64,000 nt of DNA from Osmia lignaria lignaria (Eukaryota; Arthropoda; Insecta; Hymenoptera; Megachilidae): assembly GCF_051020975.1 (NCBI RefSeq), contig NC_135036.1, forward strand, positions 6,510,001 to 6,574,000. Direction: 5' to 3'. Of this stretch, positions 1 through 12,790 are shown piece after piece. Below the pieces are notes generated by a model. The model worked only from the letters and a program-made list of their open reading frames with translations, was not told the origin of the DNA and did no database searches. A program made the translations under genes and the position numbers. Numbering within the stretch: position 1 is the stretch's first letter; each line of letters opens with the position of its first letter.

Positions 1-1136
1 AGCATTCTTTTAAGAAATACTGTTATGTGTAAATGGAAATATCAGTGTTCGTGAAATATTTTCAACGAACACGAATATTATTTGAGTTGAATACGGATCC
101 TAGATAACATCGTAATAATGAAATATATTTAATAATTGTTGATAATTATTTCAATGAATATTGCATGGGAAAAAGATCATTGTTTAATAAATATGATAGA
201 CTATTTTATTAAAGTAGAAGATTTTCGTTGTTAAAATTGTAAGCATAGTAAAAATTGTTGGAAGCTCTATTACGTTGTGATTTATAAATTGTCTAAATTC
301 TTTTCAATAAATCAAGTCCAATAATTAATCATGCTTAAACAGCATGTGATTTAATAACGTGATTCTATTTTGATATAAACTTGCACCAAAAACTGTATAT
401 TATAATATAATTACTGTTTAACAAAAGCAGATTGTTTAAAATAATCAAATAATTGCAGAAGAGAAGCAATCATGTGCAGTAGAATAAAAATTGTTGCAAT
501 TATGTTCTAATTTAAAAGACATGTATTAAATTAATAGTCGAAATTATTTAATAAAATGAAATATTAGTTATCCTTTTTTCTGTTAATTAATCAAGGAACA
601 AAAATTAATCTTTTTTTCTTTAACCTTAGTACCAATAATTAATTATCAAAGATGCTTACAATTAACAACGTTTTAATAAAAGAAAAAGTAATAATAAATG
701 TTGATAATTGATTATACTAAATCGAAATGTTACCAATTCTTTGCGAAATTGTATCTCATTGTCAAACCAATATCCAGTGTGGTGGCGTCTTTTCAATATT
801 AACCAAACATCTGTAACAAATAAGAAATACAAATTCATGTTAATAAAATTTAACTAACAGCAACGAAATTATTATTAACGAACGATCGAGCTTTATAATT
901 TGTGCAAAATATTTGAATAGGTAACCTACGCATACCAATCTATTGTTGGTACGGAAGGATGCCTTCAACACGTCTTAACACCTCGCCGTTCGCGAGAGCA
1001 ATGGCGCGACGTTCCTGCGAAGATCATTCGGGGCCTCTTGGCATGGAACCGAAGAAGGCCGAAGAAGGCCGAAGAACCGATCTTAAAGTATTACGATTCT
1101 CAAAGAAGAACGTTATTAAATTCTCTCGTGAATATG

Positions 1137-1590
1137 AATTTTCACAGTTTAAAACAATAAATTATGGAAAAAGGTCCCAAAAATATGAGAAAATTCAATA
1201 ATGTTTACGAAATTATCGATATAGAAGGGAAATAATTAAGATAATACTGTTCACGACAAGAGTAAAAAATTTCATCTTACGTATTTCTGAAGACTATATG
1301 GAATCGATGTCAGAAATCACAAATCCGAACTTCCCTTCGGCTGATCCTTCTGTTCTTCTTACTTTTGACACCAAATATACAATTTAATATAATATTTTAA
1401 TACAATTTATTCTCCGTTATCAGAAACGCGTGCAATCAGAACGAAGCGTCGAAGAGTAGTGACGTAAGGGGGCAGACTTGCGTACATCGCCAACAACGAC
1501 GATTCTGATTGGTCGAAATAGGAACGCCAATCACCGCCAGTGATAGAAACGAAAAATTGCGAACTTCAATACCTTAATACTAACTATGTT
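1137..1590 (+). repeat. Duplicated ~450-bp segment, copy 1
   Basis: Direct repeat of 1912-2360, about 775 bp apart. Shared marks in order: CAGTTTAAAAC, ATCGATATAGA, TTTCATCTTACGTATTTCTG, TTTAATATAATATTTTAATA, ACGCGTGCA, GTGACGTA and CGACGATTCT. The copies have diverged by many substitutions and small indels. No coding potential is evident. Confidence 0.75.
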
Positions 1591-1911
1591 CACATATAAA
1601 GTTCCAAAGTAAAAACGAATAATATATTTTTTTTGCCACACCTCTCTTATTTTCATTTTTAGTTACTTATAATTAGTAATAAATAAATGGAAATATTGCT
1701 GTAATAATAGTTCCCTATGCACTGATTCTGCTAAGAAATATTTTATAAAATATCATTTTTATATACAATGTATCAACCAATATAATACGAGTAAGCGAAA
1801 AACGAATATATCAAGGGACATGCTAATTGAAATCAGAGAATATTATACCCATAACTGTGGATGGGTATTTTAACTTACGAATAGATAACCTCAACTAAGT
1901 TGAAACAACTA

Positions 1912-2360
1912 AATCATTTTTCAAAGTTTAAAACGATAATATATGAAAACAAAGTAAGAAATTGTCGATATAGAGAACAAATAACTAAGATAATATTACG
2001 TCCATTTGAATCTGAATTCAGGGCATGAGTAAAACATTTCATCTTACGTATTTCTGAAGACGATGTTGAATTGATGTCAGAAGTGATGAATCTAGACTTC
2101 CCTCTCACTGTTTCTTCTGTTTTTGGTACTTTTGATGCCAAGAATACGATTTAATATAATATTTTAATACTATTTAATGTCACTTTGCTACGAACGCGTG
2201 CACTCGCGACAAAGCTTCGAAGGGAAGTGACGTATGAATCAGACCTGCGCAGTAGTCCTTATCGACGATTCTCATTAGTCGAACTTGGATGGTAAGTAAT
2301 TCCTATTGGTGGAAATTTACAATTATGTAGTTCAAGACTTCAATACTATTGTAGCTACCT
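1912..2360 (+). repeat. Duplicated ~450-bp segment, copy 2
   Basis: Second copy of the segment at 1137-1590, in the same orientation and with the same order of shared blocks. It ends near GACTTCAATACTA, which is shared as ACTTCAATACC. It could be an old local duplication or two insertions of an unrecognised dispersed repeat; no flanking target duplication was seen. Confidence 0.75.
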
Positions 2361-3806
2361 TACCTTATCTTATTTTAAGCTTTATTATAATGAACTATTA
2401 ATTTAATAAAGTAATTTGTGATATATGGATAAAGTAGGTTTCATATTTATTCATCAATGGCACACTTTACGTATAGTGTCGCCTCTGGTATTGAAAAGAA
2501 CTACAAATCGATGGGTTTTTTGCGCTCCCTATCGGAAAAGTAAAAAAACTTATTTATAGCACCTGAGAATAGATGACACCACATGTTCATGGCGATTTTT
2601 AAAAAGATAAAGGTTTCAATGAATGTTCAACATCAACTTATATTAAAATAAAGCCTCTTTCGAAAAAGTATCATTCTACACTTTTGATATATTGTTTTAT
2701 ATAAATTCATCCCCTGTACGGTTATACGGCCAACATGCACAAGATCAAAAACACTCTGTAGTTAAAAAAATATAACTAATAAGAAAGACGACTTTTGTTC
2801 TCCTGTACTTTTCTGTAATTAATTACAAAAATGTCCTAAGTCCCACTAGACTGTATCCAATTCACGCTTTGTATACAATCTAAACCATAACAAGGCTGTT
2901 TTGGCGGTCGATTACGATCTCTTCAGCTCGTACGATTCTCTTCATCCCTGTCCCTAGTACGTCTTGGTCGGTGGTCAGTATAAATGGGTTTGCTGTCCAC
3001 AGGAGTCCGATAATTTGGCAGCGGAGAGGGTTGTAAGAGGGCTTTGACCAGTTTGTCAGCCACCGATGTACCTAAGAGAGGGTCCTCCGCTCCTCAAGCT
3101 CCGCTACGTCGATTTGTCTTCGGCTGCGATGGATAAACTCCCTACGATTTGTCACTGTGACGATTCTCTCATTGAAAATCAATCGATGAACGCCTGCTTT
3201 AAATATCCCAGTCCCAACGTTGACGTTAATATATCCTGCTCGTTCGAATTGCCCGAAATTCAAAGTGGAATAAAGCTTCTAAGGATCTTAAAAGAAGGGC
3301 TGGATTTTGTCGGTGAATGTTAATGTTAAAGAGATCGGATCGTTTAAGCCGGCAACAATATGGCCGAACGAATAGAAGAGAAGAGAACGGAATGGAGTGA
3401 AACGTGCAAGGCTGTCGGGATGGAGTGAGTACGGTCGACAGTAGTTGGTGGGCTATAATAACGTATAAAGTAATTAAGGACATCGGGCGACAGCCAGGAA
3501 AAGGGTAGGGCAAGGAGGGTGAAGAGGTGGCGGGGAGAGAGGAAAACGGACAGTTTAGGGAATGCGACATTTACATAGTAATTAAATCGCGGGAGCAAGT
3601 GGGACCGTTGGGGAAGATACTGGTGCTCGAGCAATTACAGACGCATTAGATTGCGGTAAGCACTTGTTTATGGCCTTACCCGGCCTCGCTTCACTCTACT
3701 CGATTCTGTTCACTCGTTCACCTCGCAGTTACATTATGCTACGCCTTCCCTTTTTTCTTCTTCTACCGATCGTTTTCTACTGTTTCGATTCCAATGGTGA
3801 GCTGCC

Positions 3807-4431
3807 TAATTACCAATTACTAACATTAGATTTACAGTTAGCAGAGAAATTCAAACAACTTGGGATAATTGCTTAGAAACATTGCTTGGAGTTGCTACTG
3901 AATTGCAATATAAGGATGATTAAACTGATCAATAGATATATGTATAGAATATAATAAACCTAAACTTAATTACCAATTACTAACATTAGATTTATAATTA
4001 CCAGAGAAATTCAGATAACTTGGTGTAATTGCTTAGAAATTTGGAGTTGTAACTGAATTGCAATATGAGGATGATCAAACTAATCAAATGATCAAATAGG
4101 TATATCTGCAGAATATAGTAAGCTTAATTACCAATTACTGATATTAGATTTACAATTACCACAGGAATTCAGACAACTTGTGGTAATTGCTTAGAAATTT
4201 GGAGTTGCTACTGAATTGCAATATGAGGATGATTAAATTGATCAATAGACATATGTACAGAATATAATAAACCTAAACCTAATTACCAATTACTAACATC
4301 AGATTTACAATTACCACAGAAATTCAAACGACTTGGGATAATTGCTTAGAAATTTGGAGTTGCTACTGAATTGCAATATGAGGATGATTAAATTGATCAA
4401 TAGGTATATGTACAGAATATAGTAAACCTAC
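3807..4431 (+). repeat. Tandem array, ~155-bp unit, about 4 copies
   Basis: Units start near 3807, 3967, 4125 and 4280 with TAATTACCAATTACTAAC. Each contains AATTCAAACAACTTG-like and GAATTGCAATATGAGGATGA-like blocks and ends with AGAATATAATAAACC. Copies differ by scattered changes. Confidence 0.9.
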
Positions 4432-4550
4432 TGCATCTAATGTACCTAGAGTACCTAGTGCACTTGGTACATCTCCAAGTGTACCTAGTGTACCTAATGC
4501 ACCTGGAATATCTTCTAACGTATGTGCACAGTGTACCTAGTGTACGTAAC
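4432..4550 (+). repeat. Minisatellite of GTACCTAGT-like units
   Basis: Runs of short degenerate units (GTACCTAGTG, GTACCTAATG, GTACATCTCC) directly follow the ~155-bp array. No coding frame is sustained. Confidence 0.75.
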
Positions 4551-5068
4551 ATGTCGTTTAATATCTGCTAACAATTGTTTACCCGTTTATAAATCAAATG
4601 ATCCGTGCAATTATCACTAAATCATCATCGTCCCACTTGTTTAATCCCGTTTCAATTTCATTAAGTAATTCTTGGTGCAATAAAGATACATTTTCGAGCA
4701 AACAAAACGGTCGATTAACGTTCCGGATGCACTGTACGCTTCATTCGTCCTCCTTCCGTCTCTCAATTAACTAATTGAAACGATTGCTGTAGTTCGTTTC
4801 GATCGTAAACAAAACGAGCACGCCCGGGTTCGCGAAGCTCGCATCTATGGAAATGAAATTTTACTTAAAAGCAGTAGCAGCAGCAGCAGCATCGCCGCGA
4901 GATGGAAACGGGGCCATATAAGGGTGCGATATTCAATTAGCGAGCGGCGACAACGATGACACATAGTTGTCTTCGTCGGATGTTAAACGAAGCAGAACGG
5001 ACCCTTGGGGATGGCCAGCTGTTAGCATAACTCGTCGGCAAGTGCTGCGAGCTACATCGCGAACGAAT

Positions 5069-5490
5069 GAGCTTTTTTCTTCATCCGAAAACAATAAATT
5101 CTTTTCCTACCGAAATAATCCTTTTAATACGAATCTTGAGACTTAATTGAAATACGAAAAATATTTTATCAAGTGCAGTGGAAAATTTTTGAAAAATTTA
5201 ATACCTATCCACCCCCTGCATTTTTTCTTTATCCGAAAACAATAAATTTTATTCCTCCCGAAATAATCCTTTTAATACGAATCTTGAGACTTAATTGAAA
5301 TACGAAAAATTTTTGAAAAATTTAATACCTGTCCATCCCCTGCATTTTTTCTTTATCCGAAAACAATAAATTTTATTCCTCTCGAAATAATCCTTTTAAT
5401 ATGAATCTTGAGACTTAATTGAAATACGAAAAATACTTTATCAAGTGCAGGGGAAAATTTTGGAAAAATTGAACACCCCTGCGTTGCAGA
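5069..5490 (+). repeat. Tandem array, ~125-150-bp unit, 3 copies
   Basis: Units begin near 5069, 5219 and 5343 with TTTTTTCTTYATCCGAAAAC. They share CGAAATAATCCTTTTAATA and GAGACTTAATTGAAATACG. The middle unit lacks the TTTATCAAGTGCAG part present in the other two. Confidence 0.88.
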
Positions 5491-6724
5491 AAATTTGAAT
5501 TTCGTGAACTAACGTTTCGGTGAAGCTGTTTGAAATTTGTCCGAGCCAGTTCTCGTCTCACAGTGAGTTTCCTTTTCAAATAAATATTTCCATCTATTTG
5601 TACAAGGGGGAGGGAAGAAGGGATGTACACGATCAAAGGAAGGGAGACAAGCTTATTGTTAGTCTATTTTGTACCCCTGCTGCTCGCTGCCACTGGGATA
5701 CGTTTCAACCAACAGCCGAATTGGAGTCAATAAACGAAGGTATGATAGTCGTTACAATAACAAAAGCATCGAAACTTACATTGTCAACTATGTATGTACG
5801 TTCAAAGACGTGAAACGTGTAATTCGATTTTAATCACGTTTCACCGAGAGGATCGTTTTACGGTTGTACATTAATTTTCGTTGCCTTTGAATCGCTCGTT
5901 CTTTTTCTCTATTCATCTTAATGCGAATAAAAATGCGCTAAAAAAAAATAGAGGAAGAGAGTACCAGGCAATATTTCATTTCGTGTATTAGCAAAAGAAG
6001 AGGATTTATCATAGGAAGGTAGACACCTCCAGCGTAACTAGGAAGCTAAATTTCATGTACATCATTTCAACAACGGTAATGGTATTTATTATATGAAACA
6101 GGTGTACACTCAAGATTACTAGATTCAAATTAACCCTCTATTGCATTCCGTTCCCAATCGGGAACTTAAATTTCAAATGTCCTATAGTAAATTAAATAGA
6201 CAATACTGAAGACTGAGTTGGTTCCAATTGGGAACATTGCGCAATTTTCTAATAAAATTTTATTATTTGTATATTTTTCACCTCGTCATAAAAATTCATT
6301 TCTACTCCTACTCTCTAAATCAAAAACAAAACACCAGGAATAAAACTACTCAACCCTGAACAATCAAACCTTTGAACAATCAAAGCTCTGCGAAAAGATA
6401 TTCGTCCTTAAAAAGACAGCAAGGTACTTCTCTGCGGTCTGACCCAAAAAAAAGGAGTATCCAGCTCATGAAAGCGGGGGTGAAAAAGGGTACAATCGAA
6501 TCGTGGTGTTAAAAAGAGGGTACCAAAAGAGCAACTAAAATTGAATAAAGACAAGCAGAGGAGAGAACAGTGTGTTGCAGTAAGGGATAGAAGAAGAGGA
6601 GGGGATTTCTCTGTGGCAGGCTCGAATGACTTTGCAGGCAACAATCGAGGGAGAAAGGTAGACGCATAATGGTCGGAGATCAAGAACCATAATAGACCGT
6701 AGGGTATACGCTACAGGGTACCAA

Positions 6725-6746
6725 CTGACTGACTGACTGACTGACT
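6725..6746 (+). repeat. (GACT)n microsatellite
   Basis: Five and a half perfect GACT units followed by AT-rich sequence. Confidence 0.9.
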
Positions 6747-7770
6747 TATTTGTATTATGGTATTATAGAAGGCAACCCTATATCCGGGGCCCGTGAATCC
6801 GGTGCCCCCCTCGGTCCCCCCAGTTCGACGCCTAGAATTCAGCCGACACGTCGAAGGGACGACGCCCATCCAGTTGACCTGCACCGCCTAATTTGACGCT
6901 TTAACCTATTGTCGGTGCACGAAGGGCCCTTTCAATCGAGGAGAGACGTGAAAAGCGCGTGGGTCGTTTGTCCTGTCCCGAAAAATGCGGACAGGATGCG
7001 GAGCTGGTGGCGGAAAATATCGTAACAATCGTCCGTGCTCGTTTCCTCGAAACGTTCGTTCGGAAGATCGAAATTATTCGACGAGATACGAAGACCGAGT
7101 GTTTGGTAATTTGTCCATCTTTCAATGGAACGGGATGGAGGGGCGATTTCAGAGAAGTCGATGCGGTTTTCAACCCCTTCGGTGGTTTATTCGAAACTGT
7201 AACCCTATCAATTAGGATATTTTCAGAAAATAATTTTAATTAGTATAATAAATTTTTTTGCTAAATTGCTGTGAAGTTGGTTTAGAAATAATAGATTATT
7301 TAGTTTGGAAAGATTTCATTGTAAGAAAATTATTATTTGTATTCAATCTGAAAATATATTATTTTTTATAAAGAAATCAATCACTGTAATTAAAAAAAAA
7401 AAATAGAATGTTACTTGGTTCCGTTTAGAGTCTACGTTTAGACCCATTACCGTCTAGTTCAGAAATATTGCTAAATACAATCTGAATTTCTGTCTTCCCG
7501 TGAAACGTCAGCGAGGATTTTATAACGCGTAATAAAAGAATAAATCGCAGCTTATCGTTTCCATTTAAATGCGAAACAGAAAATCTATGTTATCTGCAAT
7601 GCGTATTATCTCTAATAAACCGATACGCTCTACGTAAATATCCTCGCAAATTGTATTCGCGCCGGGGTAAACGCTTTTCATGATCTCTGTTATTGCTCTC
7701 GATAGCGATACCTGTATCATCTATAATCAAGGAATCACCTTTATAATTATATTTTAATCAATTCCTGATG

Positions 7771-8345
7771 ACGAATGAAAGATATCATTTCCAATTGTAA
7801 ATATTAACACGTTGATACCATTTTCCCAGAGTTCTATTTTTTTATCTCCATTATCCAGAATTTTTAATTAGCTAAGTCTAAGAATTTTTAATTCTAGTAG
7901 AAATTTAAAATTTTAGAAAATGGGTCCAGTTCTCATTTTGCAATAGGGTCATCCCGACCCTTACCCAGTTACGCCACTGCAAAATCAACCCGGGACCATG
8001 TCCATGGAACCGCTGGAAAAACGTATTTGGAAAGCATGGTACAGCTCCTAATTGTCCTTGAATGAAAAATATCATTCCAATTGTAAATATTAACACGTTG
8101 ATACTATTTTCCCAAAGTTCTATTTTTTTATCTCCATTATCCAGAATTTTTAATTACCTAAGTCTAAGAATTTTTAATTCTAGTAGAAATTTAAAATTTT
8201 AGAAAATGGGTTCAGTTTTCATTTTGCAATGGGGTCATCCCGACCCTTACCCAGTTACGCCACTGCAAAATCAACCCGGGACCATGTCCATGGAACCGCT
8301 GGAAAAACGTATTTGGAAAGCATGGTACGGCTCCTAATTGTCCTT
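7771..8345 (+). repeat. 286-bp tandem duplication
   Basis: Two near-identical copies offset by exactly 286 bp, measured at TTAACACGTTGATAC (7804 and 8090). Both contain AGTTACGCCACTGCAAAATC and CCATGTCCATGGAACCGC. The high similarity points to a recent event compared with the other arrays. Confidence 0.92.
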
Positions 8346-9718
8346 GAACGATCCCTCCCTAAAGCGGGTGCAATAAGTAACGCCGGCCTAAAGATGAGGT
8401 CCAATGCATCAATGTCATCGCGAACAACATTGTTCCCGGTTACGAGCCGAGGACTTTACCTCTAACGACATATTTATGGCGTCAAGTTGCGGCTTAAATA
8501 ATAACCAGTCGATGATGGATGGTACGGGCCACGCACGCAGAAAATCGACATCATTATTGTTGTTACGGGGTTTTGTAACATCTAGCCAAGATATTTTCTC
8601 GATCGGCAACAATTCTGCCTGGACGTGAGCTACGAGACGCGGCAGATGCGTATAATCTCTCTTGTATTAACGATACCACGATCCTCGCCCTATCGCTTTA
8701 TCTCGCAAATCAGCCCTGGGAACAAAGTACCACTACACCGATTTACTTTTTTCCTTCCCGACCCAACAAGAAAATAGGGAAATCTGGGAACGTTTTCATT
8801 TCGGATTTGGATTTCGAATCGAAATAAGCATTTGAGAACATTTCAAAGTAATTAAAATAATTTTAATTACAGTCAATGACAGAGAATCTTCCTTTTTTAA
8901 TTGAAGAAGTAAAATTCTAAACAGGTAAAATTTATGAAAAATTGAAGTTTTCTAAAGAAATTTTATTATAATTTGAAAGAACAAAGAAAAAAAGCGATGA
9001 AGATAATTGAATTTCTTGGGTAATTGAAGAAAGAAAACCATTTGAAGAAATTTTCATTGCAAAGAGATGGAAAATCATCCCCTAAAATACAGGGCTAAGA
9101 AATTCAAGAAATCACGAGATATTCGAATTGATTTTCTGTCCGCAGGATGCTTCGTTTATGAAAACGAACGATCTTGAATCAATTTCGATTGAAGGATCGT
9201 CCAAACAATTACGCGGGTGGTTTATTAACATTCACGCTAATATAGCAATAAATTAGTGCGAAGTAGCCAGCCAGGTGGATCGATACACGCTTTGTATATC
9301 GTTTCGAACCGTTCGCGATAGTATATTATGCAAATATTTAGCTATTAATGTTTTCTTTATGACAGGTCGCAAGTAATTTGTTTCGTAATTAGTATTTAGC
9401 GTAAGAGTTATTCGTTTGGTAATTACGCGAACGGGATACTCTTGCTGTCGATGAGAATCCGACAGTTTTGCATACAATTTTCATTAGTCCATCGTGGTGC
9501 ATTAGAGGTTAATGTGATCGGTTAAATATTGGAATTTACACGTGCTAAACTCGCGACGGAAAAGTGCATTCTCTGCATTTCTGGTCCAACCAAATATAAT
9601 CACAATATTTCAATCACATTTCAAATCAAATTTACAAATCCAAATACTAATTTTTTTCAAGGGTCTTATTATAATATTTGACAATTTCCAACCCCTGAAA
9701 ATCACAAATTTTAATTAA

Positions 9719-9795
9719 CCCTTGAACAGTGACGTTTAGGTCAATCGAGATCCATAAGGATATTGGGGCTCTCTCCATGGTCCGCCGTCCGAGGG
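9719..9795. mobile_element. TTAA-flanked short MITE (77 bp)
   Basis: Bounded on both sides by TTAA. Ends are CCCTTGAACAGTGACG and, on the opposite strand, CCCTCGGACGGCGGACC. The right end, CCATGGTCCGCC...GAGGG, matches the ends of elements at 20816 and 32175. TTAA duplication and CCC ends suggest mobilisation by a piggyBac-type transposase; no transposase is present. This copy seems internally deleted. Confidence 0.75.
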
Positions 9796-11922
9796 TTAAA
9801 CAATTTAATTCCAGCTCTCCCTCTTCATCTATCTTTTATACTTCAATGATTTATTATTCCTTTATAAATAACTTTTGTAAAAATCTTCTATCAATGATTT
9901 TTAACATTTCCAATTTTTTATTCATAAATTATTCTTCGAAATCTCCATTCACTTTCACATTTTCAATCCACAAAATTAATCAGTGGAATAAAAATTGAAA
10001 GGAACGCAATTTTTAAGTTCACACCATCTTCATATACAAAAATGAATTTTCTTGGAAAGATGAAACTCTGTTGATGTTGTTTCAAGAGAGAAAAAGGAGC
10101 CATGTATGGCGCGGAATGAATGTAAAAATAAACGAGATCGGGAACAAAGTAAACAGGGTTGTTCAGGATAGTCTCGAGTGAAATATGCAAATGTCGGTGT
10201 GTGTAGTAACACGAGGGATAAAGAGGGTTGCCCGCGTGATTCCGGACAATTCAAATCTTTCGTTGTAGGCGTCGCGAGGGTGGCCCTTCTCGAATACGTG
10301 ATTTACCATCAAATTTTACGGGAGAACGAAAAAGAAGAGGGTTAAGGAGACTCTTTTCTCGGCATTCATTGAAATGAAGACATCCTTTGAAACATGAAGA
10401 CGTTTTTAAACCTTTTACCAAAGAAATTTCAAGTCAGATTTAAAAGAATAATTTTCACGTACACTAAAAAAACAATATCTAAAATAAAATAAATTAGGTT
10501 CCTGAAGTCTATCACTTAAAAAATATTGAAAATAAGTATTTTTCTTCCCAAAAAATTTCCCCAATATTAATACACAGACGAGAAATCCTTCTCGGAAGGC
10601 ATCGAGATCAGTGGGATGAATTTGAAAGAAAAAAGAGGAAGCAAGAAAAACAGTGTTCGGTCCGTGAACTTCTTTATTTTACGGATCGGTGACAAATGAA
10701 TGTCTCTTTTCTCTCGGAGGAACTTCTCTCGTCTATCACAGAACGAAGAAGAAGAAGCTTGACAAATGATAAGCGCATGCAGAGCGAGGTAAAAGCAGAT
10801 TTTGAGTAGAGTAAACGTCGCCACCGGTCACCAGATATCCCCGGTGTGAATGGATCCGCCGGCATAATGTTCGAACCTGTAGTCGTCTCTCTCTCTGTTC
10901 CCTCAACCGAATGATTGTTGGTAGAAAAAAGGACGGAAAGTTAAGCCTGTTTGTCGGGGTCTTCACGAATCGAAGGCAGCTGTGCCTTTGGGCCGCGTAG
11001 GCCCCTTTATGGGGGACCCAACAAAGCCGGCTGTCGTATTTGGACAGTATTAGCGTTAAATTTGGTCAATGAAATAGTTTCACTGGTACGTGAAGGGTGT
11101 GTAACACCGGGAACGCGGATCCTTCATCAACGATCGACCGTGTTCGACTTTCAGACGTGTCGAGGACATTGGCGTAACTGGCGTTTCTACAGGAGGGTGG
11201 TTAAAGTACCTTAATTTACAGTGAAAATATCAATCGTTCAACGATGCTTGATATTTGGTGAAATTTTTATTTTAAACCCTCAGATTCGACAAATAAAAAT
11301 TGTGATTATTTTCAAAATAATTCAAATATTAGATCGTCCTTTTATTAATTATAATCAAAATGGTTATTTTGATTATTTTTATTATTTCTAATAGAGTGTC
11401 CGAGGTAGTTCAGTTACGCCACTGGTTCAGAGAGTCCTTCTAGCTTGTAGTAGTCCTTTCGTTGTCGGTGAACTTCTTTTGCGTCTTTAGCCGGAGAAGA
11501 GCATCGTTATTAATCATCCATTCAACTCCCTCTGTTTCCGGCTTAACTCCGATCTCAGAATAGCAGGTAGCGGGTCTCTCGCGACGGTAATTATAATTAG
11601 CCTATTATCCAGCCGGTTGGAATTTTCTTTCCTTCTTTTTTCTCGTCTGGCCAGAGTTCTTCTTTGTTGTTCGACAACGAGTTTAAGAGTCGTTGGTCAT
11701 CTCGAGCCCACGGGCTGGCTTCTGGGTACAGATTTCTAGGGATCATCAGTACGTTTTTCGATGATTTAATGCGACATTCAAAACGGATGATTTATGATCG
11801 TCGAAAATTGTTGCGAATGGATTTTTCGAATCGAATTTAAGAGTATTTCTGTTCGTTTACTTAACCCTTTTTCTAGATTACACCGAATAAAATGATTTCC
11901 GTATTAGATAGAGTTTCATTAA

Positions 11923-12115
11923 CACGTTGAACGTGTTAACTTACACATGCCTAAATAATTAAAAGAAAACAATAGAAAAATATTATTTTAAGTAATATTG
12001 CTATGATACAAATAATGGGAAATGGCAAATAGAGAGCATGAAATTTGGAAATTAATTATATATTAATTAATACGTCCTACAAAAGATGCTCAGTTTCACT
12101 ATGGCGTTCAACGTG
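11923..12115. mobile_element. TTAA-flanked element with CACGTTGAACG inverted ends (193 bp)
   Basis: Flanked by TTAA on both sides. Left end CACGTTGAACGTGTTAAC and right end GCGTTCAACGTG are inverted copies over about 11 bp, and the left end also folds on itself. Probably a non-autonomous piggyBac-type element of a different subfamily from 9719. The AACACGTTGA string recurs in the 286-bp duplication at 7804 and 8090. Confidence 0.65.
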
Positions 12116-12334
12116 TTAATATTGTCCCAGAATGATCATCGCATTATCGGGGTTCACAGTGGTGTCACCCGTTTCGTTACGCATCGGTACTTCCTTCGGA
12201 ACGGTCCCATTAAACCCGCCTCTGTGAACGCTGAAATGTCTCAATTCTTTCCTTCTAATTCAATACGAAAACTATATAAAAATCAATGACTTTTTCCATT
12301 GAATAATTTATCATTGACTTATCATTATCAAAAT

Positions 12335-12790
12335 ATTTACCCTAGAAAATTAATACTTCACTTTCCTTTCATAAAATATTTTTAATAAAGCAATAATAAT
12401 ATTTTAACCAAAGCAAAATCATTTTAATACCAATCTCGTAGACATAATTTTTAATATTTTTTAACCAGTGGGCCCCTTCTTTGGCCTTTTATATTTTTAT
12501 TAAATTTACCCTAGAAAATTAATACTTCACTTTCTTTTTATGAAAATATTTTTAACAAAGCAATAATAATATTTTTACCAAAGCAAAATCTCAAAGACAT
12601 CATTTTTAATATTTCTAACCGGTGGGCCCCTTCTTTGGTCTTTTATATTTTTATTAAATTTACCCTAGAAAATTAATACTTCACTTTCTTTTTATGAAAA
12701 TATTTTTAATAAAGCAATAATAATATTTTAACCAAAGCAAAATCATTTTAATACCAATCTCGAAGACATAATTTTTAATATTTTCTAACT
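12335..12790 (+). repeat. Tandem array, ~155-170-bp unit, 3 copies
   Basis: Units start near 12335, 12504 and 12657 with ATTTACCCTAGAAAATTAAT and share AACCAAAGCAAAATC. The first two also share GTGGGCCCCTTCTTTGG. Confidence 0.88.

Noticed and set aside
6959..7243. 94-codon forward frame in the upstream flank
   Set aside because: Overlapped by frames on both strands of similar length; no motif, splice partner or regulatory context.
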